This document shows positions 34,304-42,560 of a DNA stretch of 64,000 nucleotides, one piece after another. Positions within the stretch are counted from its first letter, which is position 1. Every line of letters starts with the position of its first letter. The notes under the pieces are model-generated. The model did not search any database. It was given only the letters and a program-made list of their open reading frames with translations, and had not been told where the DNA came from. A program made the position numbers and the translations under genes. Location: contig JAEUUC010000011.1 of the NCBI GenBank assembly GCA_016787665.1, positions 248,001-312,000 on the forward strand, given 5' to 3'. Source of the stretch: Cyclobacteriaceae bacterium. Lineage in GTDB: Bacteria > Bacteroidota > Bacteroidia > Cytophagales > Cyclobacteriaceae.

Positions 34304-35551
34304 ATGAAGGTTTTTAAGTTTGGTGGCGCCTCGGTGCGCGATGCGGATGGCATCCGCAATCTGGCGCGAATTCTCTCGCGCTTTGACCCGCACAACCTGG
34401 TGGTGGTGGTGTCGGCCATGGGCAAAACCACCAACGCCCTTGAAAAAGTGGTGGCCGAGTCAAGGGCCGGCCGCACCATCGATCCATTGCTGGCTGAAAT
34501 TGACCGCTATCACCGGGCCGAGATGGAAAAACTTTTTGCACCCACACATCCGGTGTTCCAACAATTGACCGGATACTTGATGACCGCGAGGCAACAGGCC
34601 GCCCTTATCCACGAAGAAGACCGTGTCTACGACCAGGTGGTGTCGCTGGGCGAATTGATCTCCACCACGCTGGTGTCAGCATTTCTGCAGCAGGAAGGAT
34701 TTCCGGTTTTCTGGAAAGATGCCCGACAGGTGATTGCCACGGACAGCACGTTTCGCGAAGGTCGTGTTAACTGGGAGGCCACGCGCGGCAAGCTAGCCGG
34801 GTGGCAACCGGAATTGGCTGCAGGCATCGTGGTGACGCAGGGCTTTATCGGATCAACACCCGATGGATTCACCACCACGTTAGGCCGTGAGGGTTCCGAC
34901 TACACGGCTGCGATAATCGCGAGTTGCCTGGGGGCCGAATCGGTGACGATCTGGAAAGATGTGCCGGGCGTGATGAATGCCGATCCAAAAAAACTGCCGG
35001 CTGCGGTAGTCTTTGAGGAACTTCCCTTCCGCGAGGCTGCCGAGATGACCTACTACGGAGCCTCCGTCATTCACCCGAAAACCATCAAACCACTCGCTCA
35101 ACACGATATACCTCTGTATGTCAAAAGTTTTATGAACCCCGAGCTGCCGGGCACACGCATCCATGAGTGCAAAGTTCTCCGATTGCCTCCGCTGATCGTG
35201 CTGAAAGAAAACCAATGCCTGGTGTCGTGCAAGGTAACGGACTACAGTTTCGTTACCGAGGAGCAGGTGGGGCACATCTTCCAGGTGGTATCGCGGCACG
35301 GCATCAAAATCAACCTGATGCAAAACTCGGCTATTACATTTTCGTTCTGTGTCGATTTTCGCGAATCGAAAGTTCTGCCGCTTATTGACGAACTCAGCCA
35401 GTCGTTTGAAGTGTATTACAACACTGGCTTAACTCTGGTAACGGTAAAAAATTATGATAGCCGCACCCTGGAGGAGTATCGGCATAAGCCGGGCATCGTC
35501 ATGGAGCAGGCTTCGCGTTCCACCGTGCAATTGCTGATCAAAGAATCATGA
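34304..35551 (+). CDS. lysC: Aspartate kinase
   Basis: A 415-residue monofunctional aspartokinase, first step to lysine, threonine, methionine and diaminopimelate. [18 protein letters not shown] binds [17 protein letters not shown] and ADPKKLP complete the active site; [18 protein letters not shown] follows. The C-terminal third holds the ACT-type regulatory segment ([24 protein letters not shown], starting near residue 305), so feedback control is likely. No homoserine dehydrogenase is fused. Its TGA overlaps the next ATG. Confidence 0.95.
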   Translation: MKVFKFGGASVRDADGIRNLARILSRFDPHNLVVVVSAMGKTTNALEKVVAESRAGRTIDPLLAEIDRYHRAEMEKLFAPTHPVFQQLTGYLMTARQQAALIHEEDRVYDQVVSLGELISTTLVSAFLQQEGFPVFWKDARQVIATDSTFREGRVNWEATRGKLAGWQPELAAGIVVTQGFIGSTPDGFTTTLGREGSDYTAAIIASCLGAESVTIWKDVPGVMNADPKKLPAAVVFEELPFREAAEMTYYGASVIHPKTIKPLAQHDIPLYVKSFMNPELPGTRIHECKVLRLPPLIVLKENQCLVSCKVTDYSFVTEEQVGHIFQVVSRHGIKINLMQNSAITFSFCVDFRESKVLPLIDELSQSFEVYYNTGLTLVTVKNYDSRTLEEYRHKPGIVMEQASRSTVQLLIKES

Positions 35552-36339
35552 CAAGCCGGTTCACGGCTTTGGTACGCGAAACCTTTCGGGATGCCGAGGC
35601 GGCCCGCGATCCCGCGGGTGTTGTCAGCACCAAGACCCTAATCACTTGTGTGGTCGTTTGCCTATCGCTTGCCCTATCCAAATACTGGGGCGGTAACGCA
35701 GCTTTTTATTCATTCTTTCGATTCATTGGCTTATCGGATTGGCTGGTGAGTTTGTCAGCACCCGATGTGCGCTTATACACTTTGCTGTGGTGGGCGGCAA
35801 TCGTGATCTTTTTCTATCTGATCATTCCGGCCTTGGTGATCCGATTTATCTTCAGAGAAAAAATCACCGACTACGGAGTGAAGTTGAAAGGAGCGTTGGA
35901 GTACCGGCAGCTTTATCTGGCTATGCTATTGATCATGATTCCGGTTCTGGTCATCGTGTCATTCAGCCCAGCCTTTCAAAGCAAATATCCGTTCTTCATG
36001 CCGGGTGCAGACGAACCGTTGTTTCCCCGGCTGGTCATTTGGGAGGTGGCCTACCTCCTGCAGTTTTTGGCACTCGAGTTTTTCTTTCGCGGGTTCATGC
36101 TCCACGCCACGAAGAAGACGCTGGGGTTTTACAGCATCTTCGTCATGATCATCCCCTACTGCATGATTCACTTCAACAAGCCGCTGGCTGAAACGCTGGC
36201 AGCTGTGGTAGCTGGCTTTGTGCTGGGCGTATTGAGTCTGCGCAGCCGCTCCATCTGGCTGGGCGTAGCCATACACGGCACGGTAGCCGTGGCTATGGAT
36301 GTTTTATCGTTGTGGCAAAAAGGCCGGCTTCCCTTTTAA
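35548..36339 (+). CDS. CPBP/Abi-family membrane protein, catalytic Glu altered
   Basis: A 263-residue protein with about seven membrane segments matching the CPBP (Abi, Rce1-like) family. Motif 1 is normally Glu-Glu-x-x-x-Arg; here it reads Leu176-Glu177-Phe-Phe-Phe-Arg181, so the first, catalytic Glu is replaced. The FxxxH motif appears as YCMIH, and the last motif AIHGTVAVA lacks the usual Asn/Asp four residues on. It may be a non-proteolytic relative. Its ATG overlaps lysC by four bases, and it meets the phosphatase gene tail to tail with shared TTAA. Confidence 0.75.
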   Translation: MTSRFTALVRETFRDAEAARDPAGVVSTKTLITCVVVCLSLALSKYWGGNAAFYSFFRFIGLSDWLVSLSAPDVRLYTLLWWAAIVIFFYLIIPALVIRFIFREKITDYGVKLKGALEYRQLYLAMLLIMIPVLVIVSFSPAFQSKYPFFMPGADEPLFPRLVIWEVAYLLQFLALEFFFRGFMLHATKKTLGFYSIFVMIIPYCMIHFNKPLAETLAAVVAGFVLGVLSLRSRSIWLGVAIHGTVAVAMDVLSLWQKGRLPF

Positions 36340-36803
36340 TTTATTGATCCGTGTTCATCCAAAAACACATCGATGGACCGGGAGAGAATGGCAAAGACGT
36401 CCTGAAAATCACGCTCATCGCCATAATAGGGATCGGGCACATCGTGCGAGTCGGATTGTGGATCCCATCTGCGCATGAGATGCACTTTGACGTGATGTTC
36501 CGCTCGGGCCAAGGTCAGGATGTGGTGGTGATTGCTGCGATCCATCGCGAAAATCCAGTCGAACCGATCGAGGTCGGCTGCGTGTAATTGCCGCCCCAGG
36601 TGCTGAATGGGCACGCCATTTTGCCGGGCGCTGTGCAAGGTGCGCGGGTCGGGTGGGTCGCCTATATGATAATGGCTGGTACCGCAGGAATCAGCCAAAA
36701 AATGCCTTTCCAGCCCGCGTTGGCTGATTTTGTGGTTAAAAATTGCCTCAGCCAGGGGTGACCGGCAGATGTTGCCCAGGCAAACGAACAATACTTTTTG
36801 CAT
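36336..36803 (-). CDS. Low-molecular-weight protein-tyrosine phosphatase
   Basis: A 155-residue cytoplasmic phosphatase. The P-loop is FVCLGNICRSPLAEA with nucleophile Cys8 and Arg14 (C-x5-R), and the general acid Asp is in VPDPYYG. Length and order are those of the family (arsenate reductase-like paralogues are shorter and lack DPYY). Some members control capsule or exopolysaccharide synthesis through tyrosine kinases; none is adjacent. A clean -7 box lies 18 bases before its ATG. Confidence 0.92.
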   Translation of the reverse strand: MQKVLFVCLGNICRSPLAEAIFNHKISQRGLERHFLADSCGTSHYHIGDPPDPRTLHSARQNGVPIQHLGRQLHAADLDRFDWIFAMDRSNHHHILTLARAEHHVKVHLMRRWDPQSDSHDVPDPYYGDERDFQDVFAILSRSIDVFLDEHGSIN

Positions 36804-36821
36804 GCGAAAAAAGACAGGTTA

Positions 36822-36829
36822 CAAAGGTA
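36822..36829 (-). promoter_or_regulatory. -7 box of the phosphatase gene
   Basis: On the minus strand TACCTTTG matches TAnnTTTG exactly and ends 18 bases before the ATG at 36803. Confidence 0.5.
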
Positions 36830-36888
36830 GCCGGGCCGGGATATACACCTGCATAGCACATTTTTTTATTTGCCTTTTGGTTTGGAAC

Positions 36889-36919
36889 GGCCCCTCAGAC
36901 GGAGGGGCCTTTCTTTTTT
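36889..36919 (+). terminator. Rho-independent terminator with no gene before it
   Basis: GGCCCCTC (36889-36896) and GAGGGGCC (36902-36909) form a perfect 8-base stem with a 5-base loop, followed by TTTCTTTTTT. It points along the plus strand, but the nearest plus-strand gene stops 550 bases earlier and the gene between runs the other way. The gap 36804-37099 holds no coding region. Confidence 0.7.
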
Positions 36920-36959
36920 GTTAATGGGCATTTCGAAATACCTCTCCCAAAATTTGACA

Positions 36960-37015
36960 TGTCATACCGGCTAAGTCCCGGCCCTAAGGCCGGGGCGCAT
37001 GCCGGTATCTCATTC
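36960..37015. repeat. REP-like palindrome A
   Basis: TGTCATACCGG at 36960-36970 and CCGGTATCTCATTC at 37002-37015 bracket an inner stem CCCGGCC / GGCCGGG. The same outer motif recurs at 37573-37616, so the two copies flank the GIY-YIG gene. Confidence 0.7.
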
Positions 37016-37099
37016 CAACTACACCGAACCGGCTACCAGCACAAGGCATTGATGATCACTTTGCTTTTTAACGGCTTTTAAACGGCTTCTAACTGAAAC

Positions 37100-37468
37100 T
37101 TACTTCTTAGAATCCCTTAATGCATTCTTTCTCCGTTCTTCTTCTTTATTCAACTTACGTGATAATTCAAATTCTTCAGGCTTAAACCAATTCTCGCTCA
37201 AATCCTTCCAGTCAGGATTCATTGACGCAATCAAGTTGATCTTAAACGATCGCTTATAGCGCTTCAACTGTTTTTCACGATCAATAGCCGTGACGACATT
37301 TTCAAATTCCTCATAATAGATGAGCCTCACACAATTATATCGAAACGTAAAGCTCCTTTTGTCTAGTCCGGTTTTGTGTTGAAAAACACGGTCTTCCAGA
37401 TTACTTGTAACACCTGTATAAAAAACGGAGTGATTCAGGTTGGTCATCAGGTAAACAAAGTAGGTCAT
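37100..37468 (-). CDS. GIY-YIG nuclease domain protein
   Basis: A 122-residue single-domain protein. ATG 37468 gives YFVYLMTN, then VFYTGVTSNLEDRVFQHK with the conserved Tyr-Thr-Gly and Arg, and EEFENVVTAIDREKQLKRYKR with the catalytic Glu region. This is the small UvrC/Slx1-type domain found alone in COG2827 proteins; an upstream GTG at 37477 is possible. These occur in several copies in some Bacteroidota genomes and have unknown targets. Here it is flanked on both sides by related palindromes. Confidence 0.88.
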   Translation of the reverse strand: MTYFVYLMTNLNHSVFYTGVTSNLEDRVFQHKTGLDKRSFTFRYNCVRLIYYEEFENVVTAIDREKQLKRYKRSFKINLIASMNPDWKDLSENWFKPEEFELSRKLNKEEERRKNALRDSKK

Positions 37469-37490
37469 AAAAATCACTGAGTATACCGAA

Positions 37491-37540
37491 GGGGATTCCG
37501 GGACGCGTCACGGGAAACCCGTGACTTGCCCGGAATGACA
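37491..37540. repeat. REP-like palindrome B1
   Basis: ATTCCGGG at 37495-37502 pairs with CCCGGAAT at 37529-37536, around an inner stem GTCACGGG (37507-37514) / CCCGTGAC (37518-37525). It ends GGAATGACAG, the reverse complement of the CTGTCATTCC type start, so it is in inverse orientation to B2. Confidence 0.7.
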
Positions 37541-37571
37541 GCAATTTAAATAGAGCGCATCTTAAAATAAA

Positions 37572-37616
37572 CTGTCATCCCGGTCCCGCATTTGCGGGAT
37601 GCCGGGATCTCATTCG
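37572..37616. repeat. REP-like palindrome B2
   Basis: TGTCATCCCGG at 37573-37583 and CCGGGATCTCATTC at 37602-37615 bracket an inner stem TCCCGCA / TGCGGGA. The outer motif matches palindrome A apart from one base in each arm. Confidence 0.72.
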
Positions 37617-37722
37617 GTATGGACAGCATTTGGGTTTCCTTGAAATGACTTTTATTGCTGTCGGTAGTCCGCCCCTTGGCTTCGTGGCGGTTGTTAACTA
37701 CTTTTCGGAATAATCCTCCACC

Positions 37723-38496
37723 ATGGAACTCATCAAAGTTACCGACCACTATGCACCGGCTGTTGCCCTCATTGAACTCAACCGCCCCAAAGAACTGAAC
37801 GCGCTTAACCCGCAACTCATGGGCGAACTGCGCGACTCCCTGGTGCGCCTCGACAAAGACGACACCGTGCGCGCCATCATCATCACCGGCAACGAGCGCG
37901 CCTTCGCGGCCGGGGCCGACATCAAGCAAATGGCCGATAAGTCAGCCATTGATATGCTGGTGCTGGATCAGTTCAGCACGTGGGACCAGATCCGCAAAGT
38001 GAAGAAGCCGATCATCGCAGCGGTGTCGGGTTTTGCGCTCGGAGGCGGATGTGAACTGGCCATGATGTGCGACATGATTGTGGCCAGCGAAACGGCTCAA
38101 TTCGGCCAGCCCGAGATCAAGATTGGCACCATACCCGGGGCGGGCGGCACCCAGCGGTTAACGCGGGCTGTAGGCAAAGCCAAGGCGATGGAGTTGATTC
38201 TCACCGGGCGTTTTATCTCCGCACAGGAAGCTCATTTCTACGGGTTGGCCATCAAGGTAGTGCCGGTTGAAATGTACTTACAAGAGGCTGTAACACTGGC
38301 CAAAGAAATTGCCGCGATGTCGCCCATTGCCGTGCAACTGGCTAAGGAGGCCGTCAATCGTTCGTTTGAAACGCATTTGGATGAAGGTCTCACGCTCGAG
38401 CGCAAGAATTTCTACCTCACGTTTGCCTCACAAGATCAGAAAGAAGGTATGGCCGCTTTTGTGGAAAAGAGAAAGCCGGAGTTTAAGGGGAAGTAA
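37723..38496 (+). CDS. Enoyl-CoA hydratase (crotonase)
   Basis: A 257-residue crotonase hydrating 2-enoyl-CoA in fatty-acid beta-oxidation. Motifs: ALNPQLMGELRDSL, AFAAGADIKQMADKS (oxyanion hole), SGFALGGGCELAMMCDMIVA with one catalytic Glu, and FGQPEIKIGTIPGAGGTQRL with the second Glu. The C-terminus (KEGMAAFVEKRKPEFKGK) is close to mitochondrial ECHS1-type enzymes, which supports short-chain hydratase activity. A -7-like box TACTTTTC lies at 37699-37706. It is not in an operon with other beta-oxidation genes. Confidence 0.92.
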   Translation: MELIKVTDHYAPAVALIELNRPKELNALNPQLMGELRDSLVRLDKDDTVRAIIITGNERAFAAGADIKQMADKSAIDMLVLDQFSTWDQIRKVKKPIIAAVSGFALGGGCELAMMCDMIVASETAQFGQPEIKIGTIPGAGGTQRLTRAVGKAKAMELILTGRFISAQEAHFYGLAIKVVPVEMYLQEAVTLAKEIAAMSPIAVQLAKEAVNRSFETHLDEGLTLERKNFYLTFASQDQKEGMAAFVEKRKPEFKGK

Positions 38497-38513
38497 GCAA
38501 ATTCGGCATGCAA

Positions 38514-39065
38514 CTACTGTGTTCGCAACCTATTGTACTCTTTAACAATCGTTTCCAGGTCGCCTTTCTTCCACTCCCCAGTCTTGACACGATCACTGAC
38601 TTCCGTCACATCAATCAAGTAAGCACTTACTGTGTCTTTAAATTTGCCTTGTTGAGCGCTGAATACACTCTTCTCTCCATTTTTCAGAAGATAGTAATAA
38701 GAGGAAGTACCAGTCCCAGCTCCAAAACCCGATGTCCTATACACGTACAGTTTAAGGAAGCCATCGACCCTCAACTCTACAAATGCCTGCCCAATGCCAG
38801 GTAGTTTCATTGAGTGGAAATTTTTTTCATCAGCCGCATAGGCAATTAGATCACCTGGAGCATATACCTCCACCTTGCCACCTATACTTTCTTTGAATTT
38901 GACATCTGTAAGAATTCGATAAGGGGCTTGATTGATGTATTTGACCAAGCCCCTAATGGTATCATTTGACTTCATTACGACATAACCTGACTGGTATCCT
39001 GAGTCTTGGCCATTCGCGAAATTTGTTTTAAGTATCAAAAACGCGATGAAGAATGTAATTTTCAT
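38514..39065 (-). CDS. Exported protein, family not recognised
   Basis: A 183-residue protein with a signal peptide (about 1-20, ending NFANGQ). After it comes SGYVVMKSNDTIRGLVKYIN, a start seen in many uncharacterised Bacteroidota secreted proteins (GDTIxGxVxY type), then beta-rich sequence with YAPGDLIAYAADEKNF and a basic end. No catalytic motif is seen. It has no lipobox and no T9SS tail, so it is probably periplasmic. It lies between the hydratase and kdnB with gaps of 17 and 48 bases and is codirectional with kdnB. Confidence 0.65.
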   Translation of the reverse strand: MKITFFIAFLILKTNFANGQDSGYQSGYVVMKSNDTIRGLVKYINQAPYRILTDVKFKESIGGKVEVYAPGDLIAYAADEKNFHSMKLPGIGQAFVELRVDGFLKLYVYRTSGFGAGTGTSSYYYLLKNGEKSVFSAQQGKFKDTVSAYLIDVTEVSDRVKTGEWKKGDLETIVKEYNRLRTQ

Positions 39066-39113
39066 GTCTATTTTAGATTAAACTCTCAAAGTCGCTTTTC
39101 TTGAATTTGAAGA

Positions 39114-40193
39114 TCACATCCTCCTAAACAAATCTTTCACCGTATCCAGCGTCACTTTGGTTTTCCAGTCGGTGCCGATGGCGTGGTTCCACATGTGTTC
39201 CAGTCTGATCGACACCTGGGCCATGGCGGTAATTTGATCTTCCGTCCAACCTTTGGCCCAACCGGTGGGCAATTCAATCTTATGCTTCCTGCGCATTTCG
39301 TTGAACTCCGCCACGCCATCCGGATAATAATCACCCAGGTGCTGAAAGGCCACGCAATTGGCAAAACAATGCTTGGTGCCCAAAATTTTAGAGAGGCCAT
39401 AGCTCAGCGCGTGCACGATGCCCACTTCGCTATACGTCAGACTGAGGCCACCCATCAGCGAGGCCACCATTAGCTTGTCATCATTCTCAGGGGTTTGTCC
39501 CGACTGGTCGCCCAGGTAGATCTCCCGGCAGAGGGTTAGGGCCTGATCGCCAAAGGCCATGCTGTACGCATTATTCAAAATTCCATCTCGCGATTCGATG
39601 CAGTGGATATAGGTATCCATGCCGGTGTAAAACCATTTTTCGCGGGGCACGCTGGCAATCAATTCCGGGTCAAGCACCACCTGGTTGAACACCGTCCACT
39701 CGCACTTCAAACCCAGTTTTTTCTCCGGACCCGTGAGCACAGCCGTCATCGAAACCTCGGCACCGGTGCCGGAGATGGTCGGCACCCCAATGTGGTACAC
39801 CCCCGGTTTTTTTATCAGGTTAAGTCCCTGGTAATTTTTCGATGGCCCTTCGTTGGTGAACATCAGCGATACCGCCTTGGCTATATCCATAATGCTTCCA
39901 CCGCCAATGCCGATGACGGCAGCGGGCAACCCTTTCTGCTGAAGCGTGGTGTCCCGTATTTCATCAATCTGGTCGGTGGTAGGTTCGTAGGGATCTACAT
40001 CAATGAACCGGACGATATCTTGAGTCTTGGCCGGAATTCGCTTTTCCAATGCATGACCTTTGAAGTAGGCATCCACCAGGTACAACATGAAATCGTTCGG
40101 TGACTTGCGCTGTTCTTCCACAATGCCACCCAGTTGACCGAAGCTGCCGCGGCCAAACACTGTTTTTTCAATGCCTTTAAAATTCTTATGCAT
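39114..40193 (-). CDS. kdnB: KdnB-like Kdo 8-oxidase (iron-containing alcohol dehydrogenase fold)
   Basis: A 359-residue iron-type dehydrogenase. GIGGGSIMDIAKAVSLM binds NAD(P); PTISGTGAEVSMTAVLTG is the family core; metal ligands are in GMDTYIHCIES (Asp, His), VGIVHALSYG (His) and GTKHCFANCV (His). The overlap by eight bases with a KdnA-type aminotransferase identifies it as KdnB rather than a general alcohol dehydrogenase: KdnB oxidises the 8-hydroxyl of Kdo, then KdnA transaminates it. The product, 8-amino-Kdo, goes to lipid A core. Confidence 0.85.
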   Translation of the reverse strand: MHKNFKGIEKTVFGRGSFGQLGGIVEEQRKSPNDFMLYLVDAYFKGHALEKRIPAKTQDIVRFIDVDPYEPTTDQIDEIRDTTLQQKGLPAAVIGIGGGSIMDIAKAVSLMFTNEGPSKNYQGLNLIKKPGVYHIGVPTISGTGAEVSMTAVLTGPEKKLGLKCEWTVFNQVVLDPELIASVPREKWFYTGMDTYIHCIESRDGILNNAYSMAFGDQALTLCREIYLGDQSGQTPENDDKLMVASLMGGLSLTYSEVGIVHALSYGLSKILGTKHCFANCVAFQHLGDYYPDGVAEFNEMRRKHKIELPTGWAKGWTEDQITAMAQVSIRLEHMWNHAIGTDWKTKVTLDTVKDLFRRM

Positions 40194-41397
40194 GGGCGTG
40201 TACTCCTAAAGCTTTCTCCAGACTTGCCTTTATCTTACCAATGAGTTGTTCCAGTTCTTCCTCCTTCCAGGAACAACGAATGCCAAATGAAATCAGGCGC
40301 CCGACCACTTCCTGGGATTTGGGCAGCTGTAGGTTATTGTAATCTTGCGGGGCACCCAGCAGGTGTATCGGCAGCGGAGCGGCCGTCTTCAGATTTTTGA
40401 GGTGGTCCCACTGATTAATAAAGTGATACATATTGATGAACCAGTAGTTGAAACCTCCGATGCCATTCTGGTTAAATAAGTCTACCGTCTTCTTAGCTGT
40501 AGCGGTGTCGGGTAACAGGAGATTCAAAAATGTAGCCGAATCACCAGCCGGGTCCGGGATATGAGCGAAGGAAACGCCCGGCACCTGGCCCAGTTGTTCC
40601 ATCATGCGCTTCTTATACTTTCGGTTGATCTCGCGGATCTGGGGCACCTTGCGGGTTTGCGCTGCGCCCACAGCGGCATGTAATTCACTGATGCGGTAGT
40701 TGAACCCGATGATGGGGTGATTCTCCATACCCCGGTTGTTGCCAATATGGTCGTGCCCGTGGTCGCTGTAACTGTCGGCATTTTTGTAGCACTGCTCATC
40801 GTTGGTCACCATCACCCCGCCTTCGGCCGCGGTGGCGATTTTAAAAAAGTCGAACGAGTAGCAGCCGGTTTTACCAAATAAACCTGTGTAAGTACCCTTG
40901 TAGGAAGCCGCAAAGGCCTGACCGGCATCTTCAATGAGTGTGAGGTTATGCTCCCGCACAATGTTCATGATCTCGTCCATGCGGGCCATCTGGCCACACA
41001 TGTGCACCAGCATGATGGCTTTTGTTTTTGGTGTTATGGCCTTGCGTATGCCTTCCGGACTGAGGCAGAGACTTTCATCAATTTCGGCAAATACGGGAAG
41101 GCCGCCACAGAAGAGCACCGCCTCTACGCTGGCGATGTAGGTAAACGGAGGCACAATCACTTCGTCACCTGCGCCAATGCCTGCGGCAGCCAGTGCACAG
41201 GCAACAGCCGTGGAGCCGGAAGATACTGCATGCGCATATTTGGCACCGGTCAGTTTTTTTACTTCGCTTTCAAAATCGCGGGCTTTCCAATGGTTGTTGC
41301 GCTGGGCGTCATGGTTATAGCGGAAGAAAATGGAGGTGTCGAGCACATCCTGGACTTCCTTTTTCTCCTCGGGGCCGAATAGTTCAATACCGGGCAT
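40186..41397 (-). CDS. kdnA: KdnA-like 8-amino-Kdo transaminase (DegT/DnrJ family)
   Basis: A 403-residue PLP-dependent sugar aminotransferase. The PLP-binding parts are HAVSSGSTAVACALAAAGIG, VHMCGQMARMDEIMNI, IEDAGQAFAASYKG, and the Schiff-base Lys in FDFFKIATAAEGGVMVTN. The reading is transaminase of 8-oxo-Kdo to 8-amino-3,8-dideoxy-Kdo, using glutamate, in the cytoplasm. It starts 23 bases after a -7 box at 41421 and overlaps kdnB. No LPS-sugar dehydratase is adjacent, which argues against a UDP-sugar route. Confidence 0.85.
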   Translation of the reverse strand: MPGIELFGPEEKKEVQDVLDTSIFFRYNHDAQRNNHWKARDFESEVKKLTGAKYAHAVSSGSTAVACALAAAGIGAGDEVIVPPFTYIASVEAVLFCGGLPVFAEIDESLCLSPEGIRKAITPKTKAIMLVHMCGQMARMDEIMNIVREHNLTLIEDAGQAFAASYKGTYTGLFGKTGCYSFDFFKIATAAEGGVMVTNDEQCYKNADSYSDHGHDHIGNNRGMENHPIIGFNYRISELHAAVGAAQTRKVPQIREINRKYKKRMMEQLGQVPGVSFAHIPDPAGDSATFLNLLLPDTATAKKTVDLFNQNGIGGFNYWFINMYHFINQWDHLKNLKTAAPLPIHLLGAPQDYNNLQLPKSQEVVGRLISFGIRCSWKEEELEQLIGKIKASLEKALGVHAHA

Positions 41398-41420
41398 AAT
41401 GCTGAAGATTTTTTGACCCG

Positions 41421-41428
41421 CAAAAGTA
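41421..41428 (-). promoter_or_regulatory. kdnA-kdnB operon -7 box
   Basis: On the minus strand TACTTTTG matches TAnnTTTG exactly and ends 23 bases before the kdnA ATG at 41397. It follows closely on the terminator of the upstream genes. Confidence 0.5.
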
Positions 41429-41430
41429 AC

Positions 41431-41453
41431 AAAAAAGGCCGGGGTTGCCGGCC
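41431..41453 (-). terminator. Terminator of the outer-membrane protein pair
   Basis: On the minus strand GGCCGG (41453-41448) and CCGGCC (41442-41437) form a stem with a 5-base loop, followed by six T at 41436-41431. It lies 25 bases after the stop at 41478 and separates those genes from kdnA. Confidence 0.75.
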
Positions 41454-41477
41454 TTTCGTTTCGTCATGCATAGGAGC

Positions 41478-42545
41478 TCAACGCACGGTAAATCCGAAGC
41501 CGGCCGTGAGCAAACCCTCAGCATTTAACAGGCTGTAGTCACCGTTGAGCGTTACCGGACCGAGGTTGAGCCTAAGCCCACCCGTGAAGGAAACTCCGCT
41601 GCTTTTAAATTCCTGACTGAAGGGGTTATTCAGGGTCACCGTCTGAACGAGCGGCACATCGGGTGATCCTCCGATTCCCTGGCCGCGATCGACCAGATAG
41701 GTGCCTTTAATGTCAAAATTGGTAGTGGCTGAGTTGTACCCCACGCCTCCATAAAATGTGAAAATGGCCAGCTTCTTACTTATGAGGAGGCGTGCCGTGA
41801 TGGAAGTGGTCTTGGCTTCTCCCATTTGGTCCGTTCCGGAATACACACCGCTCAGATCGGTGGTTGCCTTCAGTTGACTATACCCGGCAAAAACCGAGAG
41901 CGAGAAAGGTAATTCTTTAAGAGGCCCAAAGTGTTGTTTGATGTCGTGGTGGATACCCAAACCCCAGTTGCCCAACTCGGTGCCGCTGATGGTGACGTTG
42001 GGTGTGAATCGAAAACGGATGTCGGTGCTGGCAAACAGCCCAAGTCCGCCTTGAATGGTTGGCACCATAATGGAGCCTACGGGAATGTCTTCGCTGATGC
42101 TGGCACCGTCAGCGCCAAGAAACTGCAACCCGGCATTGGAGCCCGGACCCGGTGTACCCGTAAAAGAAAAACGCGGATACTCCCCTGTGGGGCCATAGGC
42201 CGTAGGTGCCTGATCATTGTTGGCCGTTGTAGCCTGAAACACCAAACCGGGTGTGTTGGGTGGCACGAAGTAATTGGATGAACTTTTTGCCGTGATGGTG
42301 TTCATGGTAATCGAAAGGTCAAAGCCAAACCGCTTGTGTGTGGCTGCCGTGTTGACCCAACCACTGTTCAACACGGACCCGTAGTCCTCCATGATGGGTT
42401 GCAGGTAAGCACTAAGCAACGCCTGAAGGTTTTCATTGCCGTTGCTGGGTGTTGCGGCTGCCGGAAAGTAACGCGTCACCGCCTTTTGCGCTGTAGCATT
42501 GTTAAACAAGACCACCAAAGTGAGTAGGATAATCAGTTTTTTCAT
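41478..42545 (-). CDS. Outer-membrane beta-barrel-like protein (DUF6588-type), copy 1
   Basis: A 355-residue exported protein with a signal peptide (about 1-19). It shares its plan with the gene upstream: a short helical start (LQALLSAYLQPIMEDYGSVLNSGW), NTAATHKRFGFDLSITMN, GPTGEYPRFSF, LGLFASTDIRFRF, and a barrel-type end LLTAGFGFTVR. The regular alternation suggests an outer-membrane barrel. The substrate is unknown. It ends at the terminator at 41431 and follows copy 2 at a 15-base gap. Confidence 0.7.
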   Translation of the reverse strand: MKKLIILLTLVVLFNNATAQKAVTRYFPAAATPSNGNENLQALLSAYLQPIMEDYGSVLNSGWVNTAATHKRFGFDLSITMNTITAKSSSNYFVPPNTPGLVFQATTANNDQAPTAYGPTGEYPRFSFTGTPGPGSNAGLQFLGADGASISEDIPVGSIMVPTIQGGLGLFASTDIRFRFTPNVTISGTELGNWGLGIHHDIKQHFGPLKELPFSLSVFAGYSQLKATTDLSGVYSGTDQMGEAKTTSITARLLISKKLAIFTFYGGVGYNSATTNFDIKGTYLVDRGQGIGGSPDVPLVQTVTLNNPFSQEFKSSGVSFTGGLRLNLGPVTLNGDYSLLNAEGLLTAGFGFTVR

Positions 42546-42560
42546 AGTTGGGATGATTTG

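Noticed and set aside
34234..34479. Longer fbp start through lysC
   Set aside because: It overlaps lysC and its promoter, and the family N-terminus fits 34233.
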